This document shows positions 33,918 to 46,959 of a stretch of DNA of 64,000 bases, one piece after another (within the stretch, counting starts at the first letter, position 1; every line of letters begins with the position of its first letter). The DNA is from Roridomyces roridus (lineage: Eukaryota; Basidiomycota; Agaricomycetes; Agaricales; Mycenaceae), in NCBI GenBank assembly GCA_029378245.1, contig JARKIF010000003.1, positions 372,001 to 436,000 of the forward strand, read 5' to 3'. The position numbers and the translations under genes were made by a program. The notes under the pieces were generated by a model, which ran no database searches, was not told the origin of the DNA, and was given only the letters and a program-made list of their open reading frames with translations.

Positions 33918-34906
33918 GCCCTTGTCGTGTATTTTCATGTGTTTGCTGGATAATGCACTGTTGTAAAGAGCTTTCCGCTGCAGAAACTACATGAATTTCG
34001 ACTTTTCGAACTCTGAGAGAAGATGTAGAACTGGAACCGGACAAGAGAGGATGTCACAAGAATCACGGTGTCACACTCGATCCAAACTTGATCTCATCCA
34101 AAACGACAATGCTCTTCCAGGTCGAGGTCGGTCAAACGCGTCTTGTTTTCGAGTTATCTTTTTTTTAATCCACTGTCAGCACGCTTCAGTCCCTCGGTTG
34201 ACGCGTCCCTGCACTTCGCTTGGGTCAAACACGCCGGTGGCTCTGACCCCCTCATTAGTCAAAGCAGGACTTTGCTCGAGTGCGTTTCTTCTTCTGGGCC
34301 CCAGGAACCTTGGCTAAAAATTAAGCAGTCTGAACGCTGCCAATTGCCCATCTAACAACGTGCAGAGTACTTTCCCGATCTCTTATCGATCGTACGGTCT
34401 TTGTTTTCTCTCATTTCTCGACTGGAAGTCTGGAACACCTTCGTCTAGGTCCGCCATGCACTCTGGATATCCAATTCTATATCTGCTAACATGCACATTC
34501 CTGTGGCCAACTAAGTACACCCTCGACGGTATGACCCCGACTCTTCCCTTTTAGGTATGTAGGCGACTGACCGATTCGACCCCAGCATTCCTCCGTGATA
34601 ACACAACATGCCACTTCGATCCGAATGCGCCGCTGACGATGAAATTCGGATTCAAACCGCCTCTGCGCAGAGAAGGTCAGTTCCAATGGAATGGTTTTTT
34701 TAGTGGGATCGGGATTGGATATTAAATGCTCGTCTGGGCTCGGGCATCGGCGTGCACCGTGTGTACAATCCGACTCACATCTCACCGAGTCCTCACGCAA
34801 AGCGCACTGTGAATATGTATTTATCGGGCATGTCGGGCATAGTGCTCCGGGCCTCCGTATGACAACCCTGATAAAACACGGAACCGTTTCTTTTTTCTTG
34901 ACCACT
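33918..34906. other. Intergenic, no gene recognised
   Basis: Only short unsupported frames are present. The F-box gene frame is technically open from 34691, but the sequence before 34907 does not look coding. Confidence 0.4.
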
Positions 34907-36059
34907 ATGACTCCCCGCGCTCTCCTCCTCCAAGAACTCTGCTGCACTATCGCCGAGTTCCTCGGTGACTCTCCCGACGACCTCATATCCTGCGCCCTCG
35001 TCTCTCCACACCTCACGGCCGCTGCTCAACGGATATTATTCCACGACATCATCTTCAATCGTCGGTGTCAAGCAGTGGGCGACCTTGGGCTTCTGCCGCA
35101 ATACGACGAATCGAGGGCATGCGCCCGCTTTTGCGCCGTTGTCACCAAGTCACCGCACCTTATCCCCCTCGTTCGCCGCATCCGAATAAGTTTGGAACAT
35201 GAGGTCGGGAACCCGCTCTCCGCCATAAAATTCCCCAACCTGAACGACCTGGTGCTACACGGCCAGCTACGTAGCCATGGTGTGGATATCACACGTACCC
35301 CTGCAGCAGCCCTCCTCAGAACACCCTCCCTGCGCCGCGTCGGACTCGTGTGGCCCATCTTCCGCGACCCACAGGACCTGTACAGCCTCTTCAATTCCAT
35401 CAGTCCCACAGTGGGCTTTCTCTCGCTACAGCGTGTCCTGGTTGAGGACGGCCACAGCCTTCCCATCCCGGCGGCGGACTATTCCGCATCCAAAATCAAA
35501 TCACTCCGTCTTCACCGGCTGTACATCCACGATCCCCACTGCCTCGGCCCTTTTGACTTGTCGGGGTTGCGGGAGTTGGACTACGGGAATTCGCTGACGC
35601 CCGTATTCGCTCGAGTTCTCGAAGAGGCGCGGGAATCATTCGTTTGTTTGACTCTTAATGTTGGTACGTCTCCATTTTCGTTACGTTTCTTTTGGCTCAC
35701 GGCTCGTCCCTGTAGAGCAAGCTGTGAAATCACTGCCATCCCTTCTCGGCGGTCTCCCCGCGCTCACCGATTTGACTCTGGTCAGCGACGCTGGGACTTC
35801 GGCCGGCATCGAAACACTACTATCCTCCCTCCACGCATCAAGTCTTGTCGCACGATTGTCGTTGCAGTTGGGAGGAGGGACACTGGATGTCGAGACCGCC
35901 GGGCTCATCGCGCGTGCGTGTGCAAATGCCCCGGCGTGCGTGGTGACTGTTTGGTTCAAGGCATCAGACTTGGACCTGGTTTCGCATTTGCAAGCAACCA
36001 TGCGCAGTGCGTTTGCAGGGGAAGGCGGCAAGGGCGTGTTTGATGTCATTGGGTGTTGA
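34907..36059 (+). CDS. F-box-like protein
   Basis: Probable substrate adaptor of an SCF ubiquitin ligase. Two exons, 34907-35663 and 35716-36059, are separated by a 52-bp GTACGT...GTAG intron. The N-terminus holds an F-box-like helix set (LLLQELCCTIAEFLG, then DLISCALVSPHLTAAAQRIL and FHDIIF). The remaining 300 or so residues show spaced Leu-rich strands (PSLRRVGLVWPIF, SKIKSLRLHRLYI, LSGLRELDY, LPALTDLTLVSDAG), as in the degenerate LRR-like parts of agaricomycete F-box proteins. Met 34907 was chosen because the F-box begins right after it. The target is unknown. Confidence 0.8.
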
Positions 36060-37243
36060 CTTGCTGGTTAGTGAGTATTGTGGGTTTTTTCTGCCACCAA
36101 ACGCTGATGAATTTCTATTAGATGTTGCGAGTCTAAATCTACCATATATTGAATGCTAATCGTCACTTCACTCAGAGGATTTTGGACTTGTCAGCTCCGC
36201 AGTGATCAATAACACAACTTGGCAACGTTATAGCTAGAATATTCGCCCTGCAAAAGGTTCTAACTCCGACCTATTGAGATTCCATGACCAGTCTGCCAGT
36301 CTTGTATCCCTTTTCGAGTAAACTGCCTACCGTTCACTTGTCCAACTCCTGCGTGGACGTCGCGCGCCGGCGCAGATGGTAGGCGGCTCCAATACAACTT
36401 GGTGGAAGTTGTGTTTTATGAAGGGCGACTCACAAGAACAAGCGGGCAAGATGAGAGAGAGCCCATTCATCCCCAGAATCGATATTCTGACGCAAATCCG
36501 ATCCACAAAGGATTATCGGGGGAGGTACACTGGTTTGGATTCAGCGCGGGCCCCATGAATGGAGGAAATATGCTAGAGTACATTCGGGTCGTCCAGAGTG
36601 CTCTTCGCCGTGTTTCCGAAGCAGATCAAGTTGAATGTAAAATTGCTCTGTCACGGTCGTCTACAAACCGAGCGGCGCACCAGCAATTGGGAGTCGCCAG
36701 GACCTCCGACAGGGATGTTGCCCCAGGACGATTGCAGCAGGCCCGGCCGAGTCTTACCGAGTCGTCATATCCATGGTGCCAAGAAACGCCCGCGTTGCAC
36801 GCCCTGCGCGCAGATTGATGGTTTGACACTCGTGCCTGCAGTGCTCGTAGTGAGCAAGCACGCTGCAAGATAGGAGTGGGAAGAATTCTGTTGATGACTG
36901 ATCCGCTTGACTTTTCCTTTCCCCTTTCCCTTTCTTCAAGTGTCGCCCGCCTGAAGTGCAGGACCGACTCGGAGAAGAAGAAAAACTCTGTCTTGGACCT
37001 GTTTTGGACATCACGATTCTCTTTACATCCGCATGGCCCCATTCTACGAGAAATCTCATCTACTACATACGCGCCGCAGTCTACAGTCTACCAGCTCCAC
37101 ACGACAGACTTCTTCCCGCTCGCTGCGCGTCCGACTCGTCTGATCTGTCAGACTTATCTGGATGTCGGTGTCCCACGGCAACGACCGCAGTCTGTCTCGA
37201 GACTCGAGACTCTTGGGTAATCAGAATCCGGGACGCTGGCCGC
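36060..37243. other. Intergenic, no gene recognised
   Basis: No domain, repeat or transposon end was recognised in this stretch. Confidence 0.45.
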
Positions 37244-38422
37244 TCAATAACACCGCCGAATCGCATCCCCGTGCTCCCTCATCATCCTCTCATACGCCTC
37301 CCTCCACCACCCGACCTCCTCCCGGAAGAACCCGCCCTCACGCCGCGCGCCCCGGTCCATCACCTCCTCGAGCTCCTCTGGCGACAAAATGGCGTCCATG
37401 TGCTCTTGGAAGGGCTTCACTGTCGTGTAGTGGATCACACGCATCTCGGGGACAAGGCGCTCCCATAAGATTGGGCTGCGCTGCTTGATTGCGAGGTTGG
37501 CGTTGTAGATGTAGGGAAGGCGCATGGCGGTGCCGCCAAAGTAGAGGTTGAGGAAGGCTTGTTCGGCTTGTTTGAGTGGGTAGGAGGCGGTTTGGAGCTT
37601 TTGGAGCATGTCGTCTGGGGACTTCAATCAATATCCGGTGGTGGGTGAGGATGATTTCCGACGACAGACGCACCAAAGACGGCTGAGGAAGGGCGGTATG
37701 CCAAGACTCCGGCATTGAAAGTCAAGCTGAAACCCCGTGGGTCGCCGGCGCCGTAGACGTCGGGCACGGCGGCGAAATTGAAGGGGCTGTCGAAAAGCTC
37801 GTCAAAGTTTCGCCGCACCAGGGTGTCTGCGTCCAAATACACGGCGGTGTCGATGCCCATCTTATCCAGCGTCCAGATGTTCAGCTTGGTGTACTGGTCA
37901 CGGAAGCGGGCGTGGATGCTTTGGCCGTCGTGTGGTGGGGGGATGAAGGGGACTAGCTGTGGTTCCCAGCCTGTTGAGCGGACGATGCAGAGGGCTTTGG
38001 GGGATATTCTGCCTTCGAGGTAAGGCAGGATCAGGCGCGCGCTGACGTTGGCGGCGGTGGTGGAGTGGCCAAGGACAGCGACGGCGATGGCGAAGCCGTC
38101 AGAGTAGAGCGCGGACACTACTGCCCGTCGGCCGCCCTCGGAAGATGGGACGTGCGTTACGGGTAGGGCATTTCTGGAAGAGGTGAGTGATCATTTTGTT
38201 TCGACGGTGGAGGACTTGCATGTTCTGGTAATTGTCCAAGGGGTTATATGATTCCGAATGGAACGTGAATCTAGCCAGTAACAAGACAATGCCGACACTG
38301 AGTACGATGCCTAGCCCGAGTTTTATCTTGGACTGCTTCCCCCATCGTGTAGCCTGATCGGCGGGGTGTTGGCGTAAAGGTTCGTAGGTCCACGCGCGGT
38401 TCAAGTTGAACCAGGACGGCAT
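37244..38422 (-). CDS. Glycosyltransferase family 8 (glycogenin/GNT1-like), type II membrane
   Basis: Retaining glycosyltransferase, probably acting in the Golgi. The short cytosolic N-terminus (MPSWFNLNRAWTYEPLRQ) is followed by one membrane anchor (IKLGLGIVLSVGIVLLLARF). An intron with GTTCC donor and TTCCAG acceptor (about 38188-38275) is the join that keeps the frame to NALPVTHVPSS and VVSALYSDGFAIAVAVLGHS. The metal-binding DxD is in DTAVYLDADTLVRRN. GFSLTFNAGVLAYRPS, after a second intron LKQAEQAFLNLYF, and finally the IHYTTVKPF motif complete the GT8 set. The stop is at 37244. Sugar donor and acceptor are not known. The first intron uses a plain GT donor and its exact left border is the least certain part. 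Confidence 0.85.
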
Positions 38423-39364
38423 GGATGGCAATTTTTTTCGTTTTGGTGCCAGCGGCGGGGCAGGGTGGGAAGAGAAGAGACGTGAAGGAGACGTTCCCAC
38501 AATTTATCTCCGAGTCCCACGTCTGATTCATTTATTTTTGAAGGGCGCTTGCAGATGTCGTTTGATTCTGACATTCGGTTTTGATGGTGATCGGGTTGTT
38601 CAACTGCTACACTCACCTCCCGCAGTACTTCCCGCAGCAGAGAACCTCTGGTTTGAGACTCCAAGGAATGCCTGCGTCTCCGGAATTGGCACGGAACTAA
38701 AGTTCAATCCGCCTGTCCTGACACTCCGAATCAGAAACTCGCAGTCCCAGCTCTAAGCTATCTAGAATCGACGTTGCCTCAATTCACCGCACCAATATAT
38801 ACGGTCGCTCATCGCCCAAAAAACCAGACTGTGCAATAACACGACGAGGGCCCCGACAAGTTGCGGAGATCCGAGCTTTAATTAAGTGCCTACATAGAAC
38901 AGCTGAAGGACCGGATTTATACCCTTGGTTCAAATGAATCTCCGAGCAACTCTAGATCGGCACCTGGAGTCTTCACGTCGATTGAAGACTGTTATTTTTC
39001 GGAGTCTCTTCAAAGTCTCTTGATTCAGAGGTGAACATTTCTTCTGGTCAGGTATTGAGCTTCTGAGTCCCGCGCTCGTTCAGTTGGACTTGGGCACCCA
39101 AATCTCCTGTGTATGACAAATTTTTTCAACTAACAAAGTTGAACTTCGACGAATCAACCAGATGACAATTTGATGCCAATGCGTCAGAACTTGTAATGAT
39201 TTTCACTCCTCGATTCCCAGCATAGATGTAAAAGAATATCCAAATCGTTACCCTGAATAAATTTACGCCGGGACAAACCATTCCAACTGCAATCCTCAAC
39301 TCCGGCCTAACAAGAACACACATTGATCAGATCATTGATCCAGAACGCGTAACACCCAGCAACC
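38423..39364. other. Divergent promoter region
   Basis: About 940 bp between the starts of the minus-strand GT8 gene and the plus-strand AIM3/BBC1 gene hold no recognised gene or repeat. Both promoters must lie here. Confidence 0.5.
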
Positions 39365-42300
39365 ATGTCGGACTCCCCGCCCCCGCCCAAGCCGAAGCCC
39401 GGGTCGCTGCGCGACCGTATCGCCGCCTTCGAGAAGCCCAACAACGCGGGCAGTGCCCCAGCGCCTCCACCTCTACGGCCCAAACCCGCTGGTGCCGTCT
39501 CGTGGAAGCCCAAGCCGGCCAGCCCGCCCTCTGACGCGGGCAGCTTCAACACGAATGCGAATTCGAATGCAGAGGAGGGATCTAATGCTACGAGGGCAGG
39601 AGGTGGGATGAGCGCGAGCGATGCGAAGGAGAGTATTGGGCGTGGGGGAAGTCTCAAGGACCGGATGGCTGCATTACAAGGCCGTGGGGCGTTTGGTGCG
39701 CCTGCTCCTGCGCCCCAGCCGATTGTCGGTACTGGGAAGAAGTGGGTGCCTCCTCCCAAGCCAGAGAAGCCTGTGGAAGACGACGAGCAGGCTGCTATCG
39801 TTTTGCCTGAGAGGGGGGAGGAGGAGGAGCGTGAGGTCAAGGCTGAGGAAGGAGAGCAGGCAAAGGCAGCTGAGGATGCAGAGGAGGAGGAGGGTCAGAA
39901 GGAGAAGGATCCTGAGGAGGAGGAACGCCAGCGACGGGCAGCCATCGCAGCGAGGATGGCGCGTCTCGGTGGTGCACGCGTTGGGATGGCGCCTCCTGCC
40001 TTTGGCCCCAAGCCCGTGATGAAGAAACGGACTAGCGAGGACGCTGCTTCGGTCAAGAGTGCTGAATCGGAGGGTGCGTATTGCGTGTTGCAGTACATTC
40101 ATGTGGAAGCTTATAGTTTTTCAGCATCGCCCTCATCGCCTCCCATTCCTGCGGGTATGTCACCATCTACGAGTTATCTGCTATCTTGACCAATCGCCAA
40201 TTTCATTCACCAGCTTCTCCCGCCCTCGAAAGGCCGACATCCGTATCGGATGGGGGTATGCTACGATTTCTTTTGGTATGCTTCCTTAGCTCAACGACTC
40301 GCAGCGTCAACTACGGAGACTACCGCTACCACCGACACGGAAATCACACCTTCAGGTGTGTTTTTATCTTTATGCCCTTACTGTGCCTAGCGGCGTAGCA
40401 AATGGTGGATTTAATATCCCCCCTTCGCCCGTTGACGAGATTACTCCCTTCCCTTCTTTCTCACTCACTCCATCTTCATACTAACCAACCTTCCTCTCAG
40501 ACGCTCCTGCTCCCTTCACCGCGAGTCCCCTCATCTCTTCCCCGGACCCCGCTTCCACTCTCGAAACCCCATCATCCCCTCCCGAACACCCCAAAACCCC
40601 GCCCATGCACATGCCTGTCCCGGCTGCGCCCCGCCGCGCGGCACCCCCGAGGAAGAAGCGTGCGCCAGAGCCGACTCCAGAGTCCTCGCCGGTGGTTCCT
40701 GCGAATGAGCCCAAGGAATTCGAACCCGAGCAACCCGAAGAAGCTCAACACCAAGAGCAGGATGCTGCTGCTCCTGAAGAAGGCACTACCGCTACTACTG
40801 CCGTACACGAACCCACCCCAATTTCCACTGACAGTGACAAAGTGGAAGTCGAGGCTCCTCCTCCTCCTCTCGAGGTCTCACCTACCCCGGCGCCGGCTGA
40901 GGATAACGAGAACGACAACGACGAAGGCACGGAAGCGTCTTTCGTGACCCCTGCAGAGGAGCGGGCTTCGTTTATCAGCGCTACGGCTACCAGCCCACCG
41001 CCTGCGCCTGCACGGGCTTTGAGTCTTGATGAGGCGGCGCCTGTTGGGGTGACTGTTGAGGACGCTGATGTGCTGCAAGTGGGCAAGGAGGAGGCGAAAG
41101 AGGAGAAAGAGAAGGAGAAGGACGAAGAGGATGTGCCAACCCCGAGTGCTCATGTGCAGTCTTTCGCTGAGGAGGCGATCGCTGTAATGCCTGTTCCCGA
41201 GCCAGCGGTAGAGGACGCTGGCGTGCAAGAGGAGGAGGCCGAGCACGCTGTTCCTTCGCAGCCAGAGGAGCAGGAGGAGACTGTGGCAGTGGCAGAGGAA
41301 GAGAAAGAGGCGCCAAAGGGGGAAGAGTTGGATGACGATGAAGAAGCCGAGGAAGCTGCGCGTCGACAACGCGTTGCGGAGCGGATGGCGCGTATGGGCG
41401 GGGTTAATCCGCTTGGTGGGGCGCCGAGGCCTCCTGCACCGCCTTCGCGCAAGTCGACGGTGGAGAGTGGTGTTTTGCCTGTGGATCAAGGAGAAGGGGA
41501 GCCGGAACGCGTTGTGGATCAGGAGAAGGAGAATGTGGAGGAAAAAGAGACAGAGCAAGGCGTCGAGGCCGAGGCCGCGGCTGGAGTTGACGAAGAGGAG
41601 GAGGAGGAAGACGAGGCGGCGAGGAAACGCCGTGTGATGGAGCGGATGGCCAAGATGGGCGGGTTCAATCCGTTTGCGGCGGGACCACGGCCCACTATGG
41701 GTGTTCATCGCGAGAGCGAGAGCTCTCAGTCCGTCAAGAGCGTCGAGTCGCCAAAGGAGGATGGTGATTATTAAATTCCTTTTCTTTCCTCATTCTTTTT
41801 TCGTCCCACACCCCGGGATTTTCTTCAACGTGCGGAGTGAGAACTCCACGCGCGCTTCCGTTTTACACATTTTTTGCTCGTGATGTGTATGAATGCCAAT
41901 TGGATGATTTATTGATGCCATCTCTGTTTTTCACAGATGATCTGCGCGCCGCGACGATGGCCGAGGCCGAGCCGGTTAATGATGAGCCTGAGGAGTATGA
42001 GGATGCGGAGGAGAAGTATGAGCAGGAGCACGATGCGCGTGCTGTTCCTCCGCCAGCGTTGAGGGAGAGCCAGGAGGAGACGGAGAGTGGGTATGAGATG
42101 GAGGAAGATGCACCACCACCGCCGCCGCCGCCTCGTGTCGAGCACCGCAGGTCTATTCCCCCGCCGCGTGCACCTTCCACGGACGATTTTGAAGAGGAAG
42201 AGGAGGCCAGTCCACCGCCGCCGCCTCCCCGTGTGGAACATCGACGGTCCATTCCACCACCACGAGCAGTACCGCCTCCTGTAGATTCTACAGAAGAGGA

Positions 42301-44545
42301 AGAAGAAGAAGTCCTACCACCGCCGCCACCGCCACCACGTTCTGCCGACCACCGTCGTTCTATCCCGCCCCCTGCACGAGCTGTACCAGTTCCTGCTCCG
42401 CCAGCACTCAGAGAAAGTGAAGAGGAAACGGAGAGTGGGTATGAGTTTGAAGAGGAGCAGCAGGAAGAAGAAGAAGAAGCTGCCCCGCCCCCGCCTCCAC
42501 CACGTAATACCCGTCCACCGGCGACACATCGATCAATTCCACCGCCGCCTCCACAAGAGGAAGAGGAAGAGCCCGAGGCTGAACAGGATGACGATGAAGC
42601 GGTCGAGGTACCTCCGCCTCTCCCTCGTGGACGACATTCGGTCCATGATCCTGCTACGCCGCAGCAGAGGGTTGTACCGATTCCTCCTCCTCCGGCTGCT
42701 CCAGTTTCCGAGGACGAATACGAGCAACTTGAGGAGCCTGAGATTGGTGCCTTTGAGCATGTCTCGGCGCCACCTGCTTCGCCGCCAGCACCACATCGTC
42801 CCAGTGCGATTCAGACGGGGGGACAGCAGCGCGTCCCCTCGGCTTCGTTGCTGTCTCCGCAATCGGCGGCTTTTGCACTGAAGCGTTCGCAAGAGATTCT
42901 TGACGAAGAGGAGGGTGGTCAGTTATCATTCGTTGGTCTTTGTATAATTTTTGACTTGCCTTGCAGACCCCATCGACCCGTCCTTCCATAGCCCCAGTCG
43001 ACGTGGTTCTGCGATTGATCTCGGTGCCTTTGCGGACTCTCAGGAAACGCAGCCCGAGTCGGAGCCAGTAGAGGATGCAGAGGTTGTGAGAAGACGCACT
43101 ATCGCCGAGCGCATGGCCAAGCTGGGAGGGATCAAGTTTGGTGCGGCGCCGCCGATCCCGAGGCAGCGCGTACAACAAGTTTCTGAAGATGCACCTAGTG
43201 CTGAACAGGGGCAGCGGGAGGAGGAGCAGCAGCAGCAGCCTCTGCAAGACGAGGAAGAGGAGGAACGGGCTCGAAAAGAGCGGATTGCGGCTAAACTTGC
43301 TGGGATGGGTGGAATGCGGATTGGGATGGTGCCGTTTGGAGCTGGGCGATTGCCGCCTCAGCAATCCAAGGCGCTCGGTCAGACGCCAGAAGCCGACTCT
43401 GAGCACGAGAGTTTTATTTCTGATGATGGGGTACGGGTTGAGGCGGAAGAAAGTGAGGCTGAAGAGATACGACATGAGGATGCGGAGGAAGAGGAAGAGG
43501 AAGCGCCTCCTCCGATTCCGACTAGAACTGGTCATCGTATGTCTGTGCCGCCGGGTGAGACCTCGCCACCACCCGTGCCAGCTGGGCGTCCACCAGTTCC
43601 TTCGACTACCAGAAAGTCGTCTGCTGATACATCGCCGCCGCCGCCGCCTCCTAACCCTCGACGAACTTCTGTGTTGAGCAAGACGCAGGAATTCGTGATG
43701 GTGGATTCTGAAGAACCGCCTCCGGCACGTCCTGTAAGCCGGCCACCGCCTCCCAGGGCTTCACCGGGCTCTACAAGTCTCGCAGATTCTGTCGACAGCA
43801 TGACTTCCTCGCAATGGGAGCTCCCCTCTATCCCCACTACATCGCTTGACTTTGGTGGTGGTATCGACACGACGTTCGCTGTCGAAGGATCAGCTCCTCC
43901 TCCGATTCACTCCTCCTCTCCAAAGGTCCACCCACATTCGAGCCAGGAGGCGCCGCCAAAACATAGCACGGAGGTGCATTACTCTGGCGACGAGCTGGTT
44001 GCGATCTGGGGTCGTGTCGGTGTGCATCTATGCGAAGCAGCCACCCAGCTCTACGAAAAGTCGAAAAAGTCGTTGGTCGGCGATGGGACGTATACTGGTT
44101 TCGTGAATGCGGCGTTGGCCGAGACGCCCAACGCCATGCCCAGCCACGGTGTTCCACCCAATTTGATTTGGGGTCATCTGGTGTACCTGCAGAGTGCTGC
44201 GTCTGTGCAAAAACGGTTGAGCGATATCATGCCTGGGGATATCGTTGCGTTGTTTGATGCCAAGCTCAAGGGACACAAGGGGCTTGCGACGTATAATCAG
44301 ACTGTGGGTGCTGGGGAGCCGTTGGTGGGTATTGTTAGCGAGTTTGAGCCTAAAAAGAGCAAGATTAGGGTCTTTCAGGCGAATCAGCATGTTGGGCATC
44401 AGGTTCGTTGCTTGCTTGCTTGTTTTATTCGTCTGCGCTGGGTGTTGATTTGTACTGTTTCTAGACGGTCGAAGCTGTGAGCTACCGATTGGAGGATCTC
44501 AAGAGTGGGATTGTCAAGGTGTACCGCGTATTGCCAGAGGCCTAG
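39365..44545 (+). CDS. AIM3/BBC1-type cortical actin-patch protein
   Basis: Large (about 1,500 residues) disordered adaptor ending in the AIM3/BBC1 cysteine-proteinase-like domain; yeast Bbc1 acts at endocytic actin patches. Exons: 39365-40073, 40125-40154, 40214-40255, 40290-40355, 40501-41763, 41937-42917, 42967-44402 and 44465-44545. The N-terminus is Pro/Lys-rich (MSDSPPPPKPKPGSLRDRIA). Long acidic Glu runs and Pro-rich blocks (PPPPPPPRVEHRRSIPPP), likely SH3 ligands, fill the middle. Five copies of a roughly 20-residue basic motif of the type (R)IAERMAKMGG followed by G/P residues are spaced along the chain. The C-terminal domain runs from VHYSGDELVAIWGRVGVHL through NLIWGHLVYLQSAASVQKRL and GDIVALFDAKLKGH to VEAVSYRLEDLKSG. 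No SH3 domain was seen at the N-terminus. Confidence 0.85.
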
Positions 44546-44711
44546 ACTTTTTTTTTTGTTTCCAATGTCGGGTGGTAGGGACTATGCATACAATACGACC
44601 GGTGTATATTAGCTTTCCAATTCGTTACGAGCCGAGAAAGACGTAGGAATACAATGATACAGAACTATTTGCTACATACCTACTGATGCGAGTATCGTCT
44701 CCAGTACAAAA

Positions 44712-45955
44712 TCAAAGCCACCCAAAAAAGTGATCTGCAAGTCCTTCCTCGACCTTGTCCGCCTGAGCCTTGACAGCATCCAGTGCCGCAAGCCTACATC
44801 CTACAGGTAAACTCTTCGTCAACTCCACGTCCAATGTCACCTGATCCCTCATTGAAGCCATCAGCGCCAGCACGCTCGCCGAGCTCAATGCGTTAACTCT
44901 CTCCGACCCAGCGGCGACTGCCCAACGCGCAGCCCACATCCTCGCACACTCGCCCTTGCCGGTAGAACATCCCGCCGCACAGCTAAACTTGGGGGCTTGC
45001 CTCCGAAGTCGTTCCCATAAATTAACGAGGGACCAATGCCCTGAAAGCAAGCGGATGACTTGGGCGTTGCTGAGCCGCGGGTCGGTGGAGAACTGCGTCG
45101 CTCCGCGGTCGGTGATGGATGTTTGCTGTGCAGTCATGCGTTGGACGTGGTAGTAGTAGGCGATACCGCGGAGACGTGGCAGTTCGTGGGCGTCTGCGGT
45201 CAGGATGGCTGGTACGCAGGGAGCGTCGTCGGAGCGAAGGCGGGTGGCCCATTGGGCGATGGTTGTGTCAAGGAGGGCGTCGTGACGCGTGCGGATGGCG
45301 ACGTCTATGATGCTTTTGAATGTTGCGGAAGAGCAGCTTGCGATGAAGGCGTCGTTGTGGGAGACGGTCTGCATGATGACTTGCTTGGCCCATGACTCGA
45401 GGGCTTCGCAGCGGTATTGACGCGCGATGGGGACTATGCGTAGTAGACGGTCGAAATCGTCGTGTTGGCGGGGCTGGGCTGCGCGTTCTGTGGGGCTGAC
45501 GGTCAAAGTTAGAGTATGACTCTCGAGGAACGACTGATAACATACCTTGCATATAGAGCCCATAGCAATGCACGAAACTCATCCACGTCAACGATGAGAA
45601 CCAGAGCTATATGCGGTTGACGATTCTTGGCAACCATGTCTTGGAAGACTGGAGAAATATCTGAAAGCAACGATCCCTGGAACTGCGAGGATTGAGCAGA
45701 CTTCTCGGCGGAGTAGGTCAATTCTACCTTGAAGCGCGTGCTTCCGACCCGCACGATACAATCAGCAGCCGCATCTCCCCTATAGAACTCTGGGTCATCG
45801 TCGACGGGTCCAGCAGATGCCAGACAATCGTTGTCACTGTATCCTCCCGTATCGATGCCCGAGTCTGTGCGCTGGCGCTTTCGAGGTCGTGTGGGTGTGT
45901 CTTCTCGCGTCTCGCGGATCGTGCCGCAATCGTGAATGATAAAACGGGGAGGCAT
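44712..45955 (-). CDS. BTB/POZ domain protein
   Basis: Protein-interaction protein of the fungal BTB type. Two exons, 45955-45546 and 45495-44712, are joined across a 50-bp GTATGT...GTCAG intron. After a basic, nuclear-signal-like stretch (RPRKRQRTDSG) comes the BTB part. It starts EFYRGDAAADCIVRVGSTRF, runs through SPVFQDMV and VDVDEFRALLWALYA, and ends with YRCEALESWAKQVI. The C-terminal 200 residues are helical (DVAIRTRHDALLDTTIAQW, IRLLSGHWSLVNLWERLRR). Many such proteins are encoded in agaricomycete genomes, mostly of unknown role. It is followed on the same strand by another gene whose stop is 325 bp upstream. Confidence 0.85.
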
Positions 45956-46279
45956 TGGTGTGGATTGGTGACTTGCAAGTTCTTTTTACTCGAAAGAACA
46001 AAAGAGAGGGTGGTTGGGATCGGTCTCCAGACAGAGCTGATAGAGGGCCCGGACGGACAATAGTGGGTGTGGAAGGACAATAGCCACACGAGGGTCGTGG
46101 CCAAGCCGCGTCAACTTTTGATGTGGCTCCTCGTGACTCAATCGACTGCGATCCCGCGACTCGGAAGGGACTCTCTCTGGGCGCTCAATCCACAAAATTG
46201 AAAACTTGGGTTCTTTGATATTTGTACAAACTACGTGCTACATTGTTCACATACAGTCCGGGTCAACTTGAATCTCTCA

Positions 46280-46959
46280 TCAAAAACAATCCAAACGACC
46301 AAGAAGAAACGCACCTTCACGCATGGACTTGGCCAAATTCAACAAATCTCTAGCATCCGCCATCTCCCTCTCAAAATCACCAATAATCTTGAGCACCGTC
46401 GCCGTCCTGCTGTCCAAGACAAAATTCTGCTGCTCCCTACTCTGCACCGGGAAACTCCAGGTCGTCGAATTCAAAGTGGACGCCAGATGCGTCGCACAGG
46501 CCTGCAACTTTTGGATACGCGCCGTCTCGACGAGATTGATAAGCGTATAGTCGCCGATTCGGTGGCCGAGCTTCAAGGCGGTCATAAAGTCCACCGGCGC
46601 GTTGCGGAGGTGTGCGAGCTCGACGAGTTGTCGTGAAAGTTCGCGTGCAATGCGTCGCTCCGTGCACTCGCCCGGGTATCTGTTGAATGCATCCGCCATG
46701 CAGAGAAGCTGTTGCAGTTTCTCGCCAGCCTGCTCTTCGGTCGCTGCCGGACTGTACCTGACTATCGGTTGCAAGAATACACTCGGATAAGGCACGCACG
46801 GAGAGCTCTGGTGAGCCAACGGTAGCTGGGCGAGGAAGTTCAACTGCGTCTTTGAGGTGGATCAGTCTCCATCTGAGATCAACCGTCACACCGAACCTTT
46901 TCCTCTCTTTCTTCCGTCTTGACTGGGTTTGCGTCTGCAGCGGCGGTGGGAAAGTTCAT
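46280..46959 (-). CDS. Unrecognised protein, probable two-exon gene
   Basis: The start at 46959 gives MNFPTAAADANPVKTEEREE, which joins in frame, across a GTTCGG...GCAG intron of about 53 bp, to a 185-residue second exon ending at 46280. The protein is mostly predicted helix: ERRIARELSRQLVELAHLRN, TALKLGHRIGDYTLINLVE and ILKIIGDFEREMADARDLL-like stretches. It has no signal peptide or membrane segment. I do not recognise the family. The Met inside exon 2 (46843) is an alternative start. The splice and the consistent coding character support a real gene. Confidence 0.55.

Noticed and set aside
42100..42600. Pro/Glu-rich codon repeats as a microsatellite
   Set aside because: They are in-frame coding sequence of the AIM3/BBC1-type protein.
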